A DNA stretch of 7,380 bases from an uncultured Clostridia bacterium (GCA_948585895.1 CAPBNZ010000053.1:1-7380); one strand, 5' to 3'; positions 1 to 5,534 are shown, counted from the first letter of the stretch. Notes: generated by a model from the letters alone, not told the origin. Numbers and translations: made by a program.

Positions 1-20
1 AAATTAAAAGGGGTTACCCA

Positions 21-55
21 TTTTTACTAACGGAGCGTAGCGAAGTTAGTAAAAA
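21..55. repeat. Perfect 11-bp inverted repeat, left-edge hairpin
   Basis: TTTTTACTAAC (21-31) pairs perfectly with GTTAGTAAAAA (45-55) around a 13-base loop rich in GCG/TAGCG. It lies downstream of the helicase stop on the - strand. The stem begins and ends with A/T runs, so it could act as a bidirectional intrinsic terminator, although the stem is poor in G+C. An alternative is a structured site linked to replication or transfer, since it follows a replication-type helicase. The fold is seen in the sequence; the role is inferred. Confidence 0.6.
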
Positions 56-58
56 GCC

Positions 59-89
59 AAAAAATGAATAGCGATAGCGTATTTTCATT
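59..89 (-). terminator. Possible terminator of the leftward operon
   Basis: Read on the - strand, AATGA and ATA pair with TAT and TCATT around a GCG-containing loop, with a two-base bulge, and a run of six T follows. It lies about 30-60 bases after the helicase stop codon, where the leftward operon would be expected to end. The stem is imperfect, and the neighbouring hairpin at 21-55 may share or take over the role. Confidence 0.45.
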
Positions 90-90
90 T

Positions 91-110
91 GTGCAACGGC
101 GAGTTGCCAC
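91..110. repeat. Short hairpin just after helicase stop
   Basis: GTGCAAC (91-97) pairs with GTTGCCAC (103-110) with one bulged base and the five-base loop GGCGA. It is far richer in G+C than its surroundings and lies ten bases beyond the helicase stop. No T-tract follows immediately. It may be the first element of a three-hairpin array (91-110, 63-89, 21-55) that ends the operon or marks a structured origin-like site. Confidence 0.5.
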
Positions 111-119
111 CTCTGACAG

Positions 120-2060
120 CTACGTTTTGATTTTGAATATTATCTTACGTGTATCTACAGTTATATTGTTTTCTTTAATGAATTGTTTTACATTTGATTT
201 GTTAAAGACTTCACGTGCTAAATTTGGAGCGTGTTCAATTCCTAGTTCTGTTCGTAAACATTGTTTTGTTAGAATTATTGTATTGTTTATGTATTTTATA
301 TTATCCTTTATTATACTTGATAGATTTTCCATTTTATTTTGTAGTATTGCATTAAATATCTGTATAGCTTTAGTATCATAAGTATTATTCTTAATTGATG
401 TATTACTGTCTGATTCTTTATATATTATTTTGTATTTATCTGTAGAATTAATTGGTGTATAGTTGTCTAGCATAGTGCCTACTAGCTTTACTGCCTCTAC
501 ATCTTTTGTGATTATTACTGCTGTTGTATCTTCCTCCATATCACGATTTACACGTTTTATAGCTTGATAAAATTCATTTGCTATTCGTCCTATTTTATAT
601 TGTTCTATTTCTTTATTAGAAAATTGCCTACGTCTGTTAGGTGTTGTAACCTTGATGTCTTCATCTGAATTTAATCTCTTTTTTGAATAATACAAATATT
701 CTAAAATGTATTGTTTTTCTGATAAATTAAATGTATGTGCTATCATAACGTTATGTAGTGATTTATATGTATTATCTCCTAACATCTTTTGAAAGTAATT
801 AAGATATGGTGTATCAAAATATTCTGTTTTTCTGTTTCCCTCATTGTCTATACATTCTGACATCTGTGTTACAACCAAAGTCCTTTTTTTATTTAATTTT
901 GACAGTATGCTATTACATATTATAAAAAAATTGTCATAAGACTTTTTTGTAGTTGATGTAGTATTTATCTCTATTAGTTCAATAGTCCACTTTTGGTGGT
1001 TTAGTACGTGAAACTGTTTACCTAACATATCTTTAAATTGTCTTTTTCTTAACTTATATACATTATTGATATTTGCTGACGCGTCAAGTAATATATTCTT
1101 TTCAAGAAACCAATAATCTAATCTTCTTTTTGGTGTATATAAAACTCCTCTTTCTAATATACACGTTCCATTGTAAAACTCGAGTACATCATCTAAAGCA
1201 TTGAATATACTTTTTTTATGTTGTTTAAAGAAAGTGGATTTTTCTGTATCATCAAATGTATTCTTAACATCTGCTTTTATTTCTCTAAACTTCTTTAATG
1301 CGTCTTTATATTTTGTGTTGCTGTTAAATATATGTAAGTTAGATTCTTTATCTTTTCCATTTGTTTGTAGCTTTTTAAAATATTCTTTTAACTCAATAAC
1401 TGCATTATCAAATTTCTCCTGAATATCTATATACTTTAAGTCTGCTCTTAGTTTTTCTAAATTTACTTTATCAATACTAATTATATCACACATATTTATA
1501 AACTCATCTATTACTAAAAGATTTCTTCCTTTAGTAAATTTTTTCCTTTTAACTTCATTTTCTGCAAGTGATTTATACATTTGATGAGTAATAAATATAA
1601 TAGGATAAGTCTGTAATTTAAAGTTTATTTCTGAATCTGACATATCAGAATCAATCGTTTCTACATATATATTGTTTAGTAAATAATCTAGTCTTTGTTT
1701 ATAGAATTTCAATGTATCTATATTTTGCATTACGAATAACATTCCTCTGTTTGAATCTTCACAAATATTTGATGAATATTTTTCTAAGTAGTCAATAATT
1801 TTATTTATAACAATGTAAGTCTTTCCAACTCCACATTCACAACCAAATAAATAAAAATAGTGATTAGGAGGGGTTGAAGTGATATGTAGTTTATAGTTTG
1901 TGCTTTCTAAATTGTATGTATAATTATTAGTCATCTCGTATTCGATTTGTTGTAATTGTTTTTGTAACTTTCCATAATCACAAAATCTTATTTTTCTTTG
2001 CTTTTCTGCGTGTATTTTTGCTCTTGCCTCATCAATATCAGGATAACTAACTTCTATCAC
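120..2060 (-). CDS. Superfamily 2 helicase/ATPase, probably replication
   Basis: This 646-aa protein has helicase motifs in the expected order. Motif I is CECGVGKT at residues 74-81, matching the SF2 pattern AxxGxGKT. A motif Ia-like strand is near 107-120, and motif II is VIDEF at 183-187 (D185, E186). LLDASAN at 324-330 resembles motif III, a strand at 393-399 may be motif IV, and QAIKRVNR at 499-506 fits motif VI (Q499, R503, R506). The region between motifs II and III is long and charged and may be an inserted helical domain. The C-terminal 60 residues look helical and could bind DNA. The start is GTG, chosen because GGAGG lies seven bases upstream and a nearby ATG is closed at once by TGA. 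It is the last gene of the leftward operon, 26 bases after its neighbour. Known family biochemistry gives ATP-dependent unwinding; a role in element replication is inferred from context. No primase or nuclease motif is visible. Confidence 0.85.
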   Translation of the reverse strand: MIEVSYPDIDEARAKIHAEKQRKIRFCDYGKLQKQLQQIEYEMTNNYTYNLESTNYKLHITSTPPNHYFYLFGCECGVGKTYIVINKIIDYLEKYSSNICEDSNRGMLFVMQNIDTLKFYKQRLDYLLNNIYVETIDSDMSDSEINFKLQTYPIIFITHQMYKSLAENEVKRKKFTKGRNLLVIDEFINMCDIISIDKVNLEKLRADLKYIDIQEKFDNAVIELKEYFKKLQTNGKDKESNLHIFNSNTKYKDALKKFREIKADVKNTFDDTEKSTFFKQHKKSIFNALDDVLEFYNGTCILERGVLYTPKRRLDYWFLEKNILLDASANINNVYKLRKRQFKDMLGKQFHVLNHQKWTIELIEINTTSTTKKSYDNFFIICNSILSKLNKKRTLVVTQMSECIDNEGNRKTEYFDTPYLNYFQKMLGDNTYKSLHNVMIAHTFNLSEKQYILEYLYYSKKRLNSDEDIKVTTPNRRRQFSNKEIEQYKIGRIANEFYQAIKRVNRDMEEDTTAVIITKDVEAVKLVGTMLDNYTPINSTDKYKIIYKESDSNTSIKNNTYDTKAIQIFNAILQNKMENLSSIIKDNIKYINNTIILTKQCLRTELGIEHAPNLAREVFNKSNVKQFIKENNITVDTRKIIFKIKT

Positions 2061-2086
2061 TTCATTACCTCCTTTTCTTTTTAATC

Positions 2087-2341
2087 TTATAATTCGTAAG
2101 CTATTTCATTTATTAAGCTCTTATCCCACTTGTAAAAAGTTACATTATATCCATTTTTTAACATAACATCTTTTTCTGAATAATGTTTACCTTTAGTTGT
2201 AGGTACATATTTTTTACCTACTTTTTCTACATAGTGTAATTGTAGTAAAACATTTTGCACCTTAGCAACTGTAACGTTTTCGCCTATTATATATGTCAAT
2301 TCTTTAGCCATTTGACTTGCTGTTAATTTATTATTACTCAT
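2087..2341 (-). CDS. Small winged-helix-like protein, 84 aa
   Basis: This is an 84-aa basic protein. Residues 6-37 look like a helix-turn-helix (LTASQMAKEL, then a second helix VAKVQNVLLQL). They are followed by a hairpin-like segment, VEKVGKKYVPTTKGKHY, at 38-54. That pattern, a recognition helix followed by a YVPTxKG wing, resembles the C-terminal domain of some phage antirepressors and other winged-helix proteins. The assignment rests on pattern only. The start at 2341 is preferred because its AGGAG is nine bases upstream; an in-frame ATG at 2350 touches that site directly. It overlaps the preceding 59-aa gene by eight bases (ATGAGTAA), suggesting translational coupling, and lies 26 bases before the helicase gene. 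It may regulate transcription or partner the helicase at DNA. Confidence 0.75.
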   Translation of the reverse strand: MSNNKLTASQMAKELTYIIGENVTVAKVQNVLLQLHYVEKVGKKYVPTTKGKHYSEKDVMLKNGYNVTFYKWDKSLINEIAYEL

Positions 2342-2513
2342 CTGCCTCATCTCCTTTTATTTCTTCTTCATCTAATAGAAAAATTTTTTGAATATTTTCC
2401 ATTATTACATCATTAACACCTTTTGTTACTATCTTAAATAGTCCTTCCATACTTGTAAAACTACCATTAGGAAGCTCTAAGAATGCTTTATAAACTTGTT
2501 TTACTTTTTTCAT
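2334..2513 (-). CDS. Small unknown protein, 59 aa
   Basis: This short gene starts at ATG with an AGAGG-type ribosome binding site six bases upstream, and its stop overlaps the next gene in the sequence ATGAGTAA. The protein begins MKKVKQVYKAF and carries a lysine-rich N terminus, a central amphipathic part (LFKIVTKGVNDVIMENIQK) and an acidic C terminus (DEEEIKGDEADE). No family is recognised. The tight overlap, the ribosome binding site and consistent orientation support it as a real gene. It follows a 132-base gap that holds two hairpins, so it may head a sub-block with the winged-helix and helicase genes. Confidence 0.65.
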   Translation of the reverse strand: MKKVKQVYKAFLELPNGSFTSMEGLFKIVTKGVNDVIMENIQKIFLLDEEEIKGDEADE

Positions 2514-2546
2514 CTTTTTTCCTCTCTTTCTAAATTTAATTTATAG

Positions 2547-2607
2547 CTAACGGATATTTTTATTATTCATTTTGTAATTTATGTAATAATATCCGTTAGT
2601 TTTTATT
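2547..2607 (+). terminator. 12-bp perfect stem with + strand T-tract
   Basis: CTAACGGATATT (2547-2558) pairs perfectly with AATATCCGTTAG (2588-2599), and TTTTTATTT follows on the + strand. The 29-base loop is long for an intrinsic terminator. It lies between the 220-aa and 59-aa genes, both on the - strand. For the operon transcript the stem has no following T-tract, so it could instead act as an RNA-stability or processing hairpin. In the + direction it would stop antisense transcripts entering from the helicase end. Confidence 0.5.
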
Positions 2608-2608
2608 T

Positions 2609-2641
2609 ATGAGCTTATCCTAGTAAAACTACTAAACTCAT
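2609..2641. repeat. Nested small hairpin after 220-aa gene
   Basis: ATGAG (2609-2613) pairs with CTCAT (2637-2641), and inside it TAGTA (2621-2625) pairs with TACTA (2630-2634). A run of five T follows at 2643-2647 on the + strand, overlapping the end of the 220-aa gene. Both stems are weak on their own. With the larger hairpin just to the left, it makes the 132-base gap between the 220-aa and 59-aa genes heavily structured. Confidence 0.35.
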
Positions 2642-2645
2642 ATTT

Positions 2646-3308
2646 TTAACAGCAAGTGTCTACAATATCGCCATTTCCCCAATATTCTGCTAAATATTGA
2701 AGTGCATTACTTTTTAGAAGATATTGAGTTCTTATTTTGTCTGTTAGTTGATTATTTTCATTTACTAATGGTATTAGTCTGACATATAAGTCATTTTCCA
2801 TTATAAATTCAGTACAAGATGAATTAACTATATTACTTATAATTGATAATCCACAACCTGCTCTTAAATCCTTAAAAAGCTCATCTTTGCTTTTATCAGT
2901 TAAAACAGCAAGTTCTGATAGTGAGATTCCGTCTTTCTCTTTGTTTAGTATTCTTTCTAGTTCAGTATAATCATTGTATGTTAATTCTTTTTTTGAATCG
3001 TACCATTCAAAAAACTTTGTTTGTGAAATCCTGTCATAAATGTCATATCTTTGAATTACCCAGCAAGCTGTCTGATTTGGCAAAGTAAGGAATAGTTCTC
3101 TAATTTTTTCACGTTTTTCGTGAACTTCTATAATATTTGGTACTTTTAAATTTTGTCTATCTAAAATAGAACAACCTAATCCTTTTTCCTCTATCTCTTC
3201 TAGTTCAAAGTTCATTGCTTCTTTTGCTGTCATTGTTTCTAGTTCTTCATCTAAAGTTTTCACTTTTTCTATTTTTGGTGTTTCTGCACCTTTTTTTATT
3301 TCTTCCAT
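2646..3308 (-). CDS. Unknown soluble protein, 220 aa
   Basis: The protein has 220 residues when started at the ATG at 3308, which has AGGAGG seven bases upstream. A TTG start at 3338 would add ten residues but lacks a ribosome binding site and would run through a hairpin arm. I do not recognise the family. The first 50 residues are highly charged and probably flexible or helical (EEIKKG..KVKTLDEELETMTAKEAMNFELEEIEEKG). The middle contains a tryptophan/aromatic-rich stretch (ACWVIQRYDIYDR, then KFFEWYD). A possible helix-turn-helix follows at GISLSELAVLTDKSKDELFKDL. The C terminus ends in DTCC, two cysteines at the very end. There is no signal peptide or membrane segment. It is third from the end of the long-gene part of the leftward operon and is flanked on both sides by hairpins. 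A role in replication or in interfering with a helper phage is possible but not shown. Confidence 0.8.
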   Translation of the reverse strand: MEEIKKGAETPKIEKVKTLDEELETMTAKEAMNFELEEIEEKGLGCSILDRQNLKVPNIIEVHEKREKIRELFLTLPNQTACWVIQRYDIYDRISQTKFFEWYDSKKELTYNDYTELERILNKEKDGISLSELAVLTDKSKDELFKDLRAGCGLSIISNIVNSSCTEFIMENDLYVRLIPLVNENNQLTDKIRTQYLLKSNALQYLAEYWGNGDIVDTCC

Positions 3309-3333
3309 AAGGAAACCTCCTGTTTTTTTATTT

Positions 3334-3398
3334 GACAAGCTAGAAAAATAGGTTTATACTTAAATTGGATATATTAAGCAACTATTTTTCTAGTTGTC
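3334..3398. repeat. Long 17-bp hairpin before 220-aa gene
   Basis: GACAAGCTAGAAAAATAG (3334-3351) pairs with CTATTTTTCTAGTTGTC (3382-3398), giving 17 pairs with one bulged G and a 30-base loop. On the operon transcript the stem ends 13 bases before the AGGAGG of the 220-aa gene, and an A-rich stretch follows instead of T. It is therefore a poor terminator for the operon, but well placed to affect translation, mRNA processing or stability. Confidence 0.6.
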
Positions 3399-3402
3399 TA
3401 TT

Positions 3403-3429
3403 AAGCTCTTACGAAAAGAGCTTTTTATT
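3403..3429 (+). terminator. Terminator-like hairpin, T-tract on + strand
   Basis: AAGCTCTT (3403-3410) pairs perfectly with AAGAGCTT (3416-3423) around a five-base loop, with TTTATT following on the + strand. It sits immediately after the stop of the 121-aa gene. On the operon strand only a weak TTAATAG follows, so it would be at best a partial terminator that lowers expression of the distal genes. In the + direction it is a normal-looking intrinsic terminator although no + gene ends here. Confidence 0.5.
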
Positions 3430-3793
3430 ATGCCTTATTGTATAAAGCTCTAAATCTATCAATTACATCATCGCACACCATACACCAAACAACTTCTTCT
3501 ATGTCTAATGAATTAAGCTTTTTAACTGTTTCATTAATAGAATTTGTTGTCATATAAAGAATGTATGATAATGTTGTCAATCCTTTTCTAATTGATGAAT
3601 CTAAGATGTAATCGTGTTCATCACAACAACAAATGAAATCATAAAAATTTTCTTGTGGTATGCTATTTGTGATTTCATTTTCAAAGTAATCTCTATCTAA
3701 ATCAAATGTCAAAAATTTATAGTCAGGTAATTTAATAGCAATTTCGCTTTCTACTGTGTATATTGGATTCTCTATTATATGGACTTTTGACAT
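3428..3793 (-). CDS. Unknown acidic cysteine-containing protein, 121 aa
   Basis: This ATG-started gene has AAAGGAGA about seven bases upstream. The 121-aa product has 22 Asp/Glu against 11 Lys/Arg, so it should be clearly acidic. It contains three adjacent cysteines followed by acidic and histidine residues (CCCDEHD, 55-61) and a CxxC near the C terminus (C104, C107), which could bind a metal or form disulfides. No membrane segment or signal peptide is evident. I do not recognise a family. It lies 62 bases after the 70-aa gene and 119 bases before the 220-aa gene. Small acidic proteins of mobile elements sometimes mimic DNA or bind regulators, but nothing here proves that. Confidence 0.75.
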   Translation of the reverse strand: MSKVHIIENPIYTVESEIAIKLPDYKFLTFDLDRDYFENEITNSIPQENFYDFICCCDEHDYILDSSIRKGLTTLSYILYMTTNSINETVKKLNSLDIEEVVWCMVCDDVIDRFRALYNKA

Positions 3794-3834
3794 AGTTATC
3801 TTCTCCTTTCTTCAAAAATTGTTTTCCTGTTTTC

Positions 3835-3873
3835 GCCCCACCATTTACTAAACTACTAAATAAACAATGGGGC
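3835..3873. repeat. GCCCCA/TGGGGC hairpin over stop of 70-aa gene
   Basis: GCCCCA (3835-3840) pairs with TGGGGC (3868-3873), and inside it ATTTA pairs with TAAAT. The right arm forms part of the last codons of the 70-aa gene, so ribosomes finishing that gene would open it. It has no T-tract on either strand. It may separate expression of the 70-aa and 121-aa genes, or protect an mRNA end. Confidence 0.4.
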
Positions 3874-4068
3874 TAATGCCCTTGTGTTAGAGTATTTTTC
3901 GTTTTGAGTAACAATTTTTCTTCTTATATAATGTAGTTTTTCATCATCTACAGCGAGTATATATTGAATTATTTGAAGTAATATTTTGATATAGCTGTTT
4001 TGAGTGATGAAAAATTTTCTTATTAAATAAGAAAGAATTTTTGCTACTGTTTTGAGTTGTTGAATCAT
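3856..4068 (-). CDS. Unknown small helical protein, 70 aa
   Basis: The ATG is preceded by AAGGAGG with an eight-base spacer, which is the best support for it being real. The 70-aa product is basic and mostly helical, with alternating hydrophobic residues (KTVAKILSYLIRKFF and KILLQIIQYILAV). These stretches are amphipathic with interspersed lysines rather than clear membrane spans, so a short DNA- or protein-binding helical protein is more likely than a membrane protein. It lies 52 bases after the excisionase-like gene in the same orientation. No family is recognised. A small regulator in the early part of the operon is one possibility. Confidence 0.6.
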   Translation of the reverse strand: MIQQLKTVAKILSYLIRKFFITQNSYIKILLQIIQYILAVDDEKLHYIRRKIVTQNEKYSNTRALAPLFI

Positions 4069-4120
4069 TTTGTGTTTTCCTCCTTTTTTAATTGTATTGA
4101 ATTTTCAATGTGCTTTTTCA

Positions 4121-4396
4121 TCAATTAATATTGATGTTTTCTGCTCTGCACCAACGAATAAAAGCCTGTTCTTCCACTTTCAAATCGCCGTTTTCATCAG
4201 GAACAGAGGGAAAATTAGGTGTCCTCATAAGTTCCCTCGTATCTTGCTCATTCTTTCCTAATTTTTTTGCAACAACAGGAACTTTGAAAAAGTTTAAATC
4301 TTCAATAGATTCTTTTCTTCTACATTTTAAAAAGTCTTTTATTTCTTGCAATGAATCTAATAAACTCTGAAACAAAAGTGTTTCTGCCTCGTCCAT
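4121..4396 (-). CDS. Excisionase-like winged-helix DNA-binding protein, 91 aa
   Basis: The ATG has AGGAGGGG about seven bases upstream, and the gene is the first one after a strong leftward promoter. The N-terminal 35 residues form a probable helix (LLFQSLLDSLQEIKDFLK). Residues 38-83 give a pattern typical of MerR/excisionase-type winged helices: VPVVAKKLGKNEQDTRELM, then a proline-containing turn (TPNFPSVPDENG) as the wing, then a last helix (EEQAFIRWCRA). In known systems such small proteins bend DNA at attachment sites and push the integrase toward excision; some also regulate transcription. Position divergent from the repressor and near the integrase fits this job. A purely regulatory AlpA-like role is the main alternative. 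Confidence 0.7.
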   Translation of the reverse strand: MDEAETLLFQSLLDSLQEIKDFLKCRRKESIEDLNFFKVPVVAKKLGKNEQDTRELMRTPNFPSVPDENGDLKVEEQAFIRWCRAENININ

Positions 4397-4431
4397 TTAC
4401 ACCCCTCCTTTGTATATTCAATTTCAATAGC

Positions 4432-4449
4432 ATATACATTATAGTATAT
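4432..4449. promoter_or_regulatory. Palindromic operator over leftward -10 box
   Basis: ATATAC-N6-GTATAT is a perfect 6-bp dyad whose six-base centre (4438-4443) is exactly the -10 hexamer of the leftward promoter. The same dyad with the same spacing recurs at 4506-4523 on the other promoter. It is the natural candidate binding site for the divergently encoded XRE-type repressor. Protein binding is inferred. Confidence 0.6.
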
Positions 4450-4466
4450 ATTTCGAAAATAGTCAA
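4438..4466 (-). promoter_or_regulatory. Leftward promoter, TTGACT-17-TATAAT
   Basis: On the - strand the -35 box TTGACT (4466-4461) and the -10 box TATAAT (4443-4438) are separated by exactly 17 bases. Transcription would start near 4431 and give a leader of about 35 bases to the excisionase-like gene. It should drive the whole leftward gene series when not repressed. Confidence 0.8.
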
Positions 4467-4505
4467 TACTTTTTTGTTATTATTTTTCAAAAATGTATTG
4501 ACTAT
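4459..4505. repeat. 18-base inverted repeat linking both -35 boxes
   Basis: ATAGTCAATACTTTTTTG (4459-4476) and the reverse complement of 4488-4505 match at 17 of 18 positions, around an 11-base T-rich centre. Each arm carries the -35 hexamer of one promoter, so the two promoters are near mirror images. It may bind a regulator or provide A/T-rich upstream elements for RNA polymerase at both promoters. Confidence 0.65.
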
Positions 4506-4526
4506 ATATACAACGTAGTATATAAT
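4498..4526 (+). promoter_or_regulatory. Rightward promoter, TTGACT-17-TATAAT
   Basis: The -35 box TTGACT (4498-4503) and -10 box TATAAT (4521-4526) are 17 bases apart, identical in both hexamers to the leftward promoter. The start site would be near 4533, leaving a leader of only about 15 bases with the ribosome binding site AAAGGAGG. It drives the repressor and possibly the integrase by read-through. Confidence 0.8.
4506..4523. promoter_or_regulatory. Palindromic operator in repressor promoter
   Basis: ATATAC-N6-GTATAT, extendable to seven-base arms at 4505-4524, covers the spacer and the first half of the -10 box of the rightward promoter. Occupation would block the repressor's own promoter, giving negative autoregulation. 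The arms and spacing equal those at 4432-4449 but the placement relative to the -10 box differs, which could give different strengths of repression. Confidence 0.6.
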
Positions 4527-4547
4527 ATTGTTTAAAGGAGGGAATAT

Positions 4548-5492
4548 ATGAATATTGAAAATTTTAAAATTAGGCAATATAGAAAGCAATTTAAACTTCG
4601 TCAGGAAGATTTGGCTACTAAAATAGATGTTTCTACTCAATTAATAAGAATGTATGAAAATGGCACTCGAAATCCTAGTTTAGAAAAGAAAAGAGCAATT
4701 TGTAATTTATTTAATATAACATTAAATGAATTAGAGGGTGCAATAGATAAAGAACAATTAAAATTAGAAATTGCTAATAAACTTAACACATTTAATTTAG
4801 AAGAAAATATATTTAATAGAACAAAAATTAAAATAATTGATAATTTCTATTCAGTATGCAAAGATAATTTGCAGTTAAAGGATATACTTAATAATAATTA
4901 TTCTCCTGTAAATGAAATACAGCACTACATTGTCAATTTTATTTTAAAGAATTATATATGTGAATCAATTTTTACAAGCACTACTTATAATGAACATTTA
5001 ATTACCAAAAGTTTTGAAAAATTTTCTTCTTTGATAACTAACTTTATAAAATCTAACTTTAGATTTATTGAATCTACTATAGAAGAATTACAGTATAAAG
5101 AAGATAATTGTAAAAATTTAATTCCCATAATGAATAATATCCATAATAATTGGAATGAATTAAATTCAAATGCAAGAGAATTTATAGAAAATAGTACACA
5201 GGTACTAAATAAAAAGCTATTTGGATATAAAGTTGAAAATACTGAAATGTCTATGAAATATGAAATTGGAAACATTGCTATACTAGAGTGGACTAATGAC
5301 TTTTGCGATAATGATGATATTTTACTCTGTATTGATGATGTTATTAAATTAAGAAGAATAAAAAAATATGAATATGGAATCAGTATTCAAGCATTAAATC
5401 AAGTATTTGAAAATCAATTTTATACTAATGAAGAAATAAACAAAAATAACATTAAAATTATAGGAAAAGTTATAGGAATTAAAATTAAATAA
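4548..5492 (+). CDS. XRE-type repressor with LexA-like C-terminal region
   Basis: The ATG has GGAGGG six bases upstream. Residues 5-63 form a classic XRE helix-turn-helix (FKIRQYRKQFKLRQEDLATK, then VSTQLIRMYENGTRNPSLEKK and LFNITLNELEG). The C-terminal 85 residues resemble the S24/LexA/CI self-cleaving domain: MSMKYEIGN at 234-242 matches the SM...GD region with S235 as candidate nucleophile, and VIKLRRIKK at 265-273 supplies candidate lysine K267, followed by a beta-rich stretch ending IIGKVIG. The Ser-Lys distance (32) is a little shorter than the 37 of E. coli LexA and the usual GD is GN, so activity is uncertain. No obvious Ala-Gly or Cys-Gly cleavage site was found between the domains. 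The 165-residue helical, Asn-rich middle is longer than in typical CI proteins (about 230 aa in total). It probably controls the divergent operon through the two palindromes. Confidence 0.85.
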   Translation: MNIENFKIRQYRKQFKLRQEDLATKIDVSTQLIRMYENGTRNPSLEKKRAICNLFNITLNELEGAIDKEQLKLEIANKLNTFNLEENIFNRTKIKIIDNFYSVCKDNLQLKDILNNNYSPVNEIQHYIVNFILKNYICESIFTSTTYNEHLITKSFEKFSSLITNFIKSNFRFIESTIEELQYKEDNCKNLIPIMNNIHNNWNELNSNAREFIENSTQVLNKKLFGYKVENTEMSMKYEIGNIAILEWTNDFCDNDDILLCIDDVIKLRRIKKYEYGISIQALNQVFENQFYTNEEINKNNIKIIGKVIGIKIK

Positions 5493-5534
5493 TTAAGTTA
5501 TAAACATCTATAAAAGATGATTATATAAATAAAT

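Noticed and set aside
64..381. 105-aa open frame on the + strand at the left edge
   Set aside because: Most of it lies antisense to the helicase C terminus, it has no convincing ribosome binding site, and its start falls within the hairpin cluster.
1201..1422. 73-aa + frame inside the helicase gene
   Set aside because: It is antisense to a well-supported coding region, and its Phe/Leu-rich composition is the usual by-product of a Lys/Asn-rich gene.
3309..3338. TTG start extending the 220-aa protein by ten residues
   Set aside because: The ATG at 3308 has an ideal AGGAGG seven bases upstream, whereas the TTG lies in a hairpin arm without a ribosome binding site.
4070..4640. Open frames of 63 and 86 aa (+) and 106 aa (-) around the excisionase-like gene and switch region
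   Set aside because: The + frames are antisense to the excisionase-like gene, and the - frame runs through the promoters and repressor start. None has a good ribosome binding site.
4985..5275. 96-aa - frame inside the repressor gene
   Set aside because: It is antisense to the repressor, with no promoter or ribosome binding site of its own.
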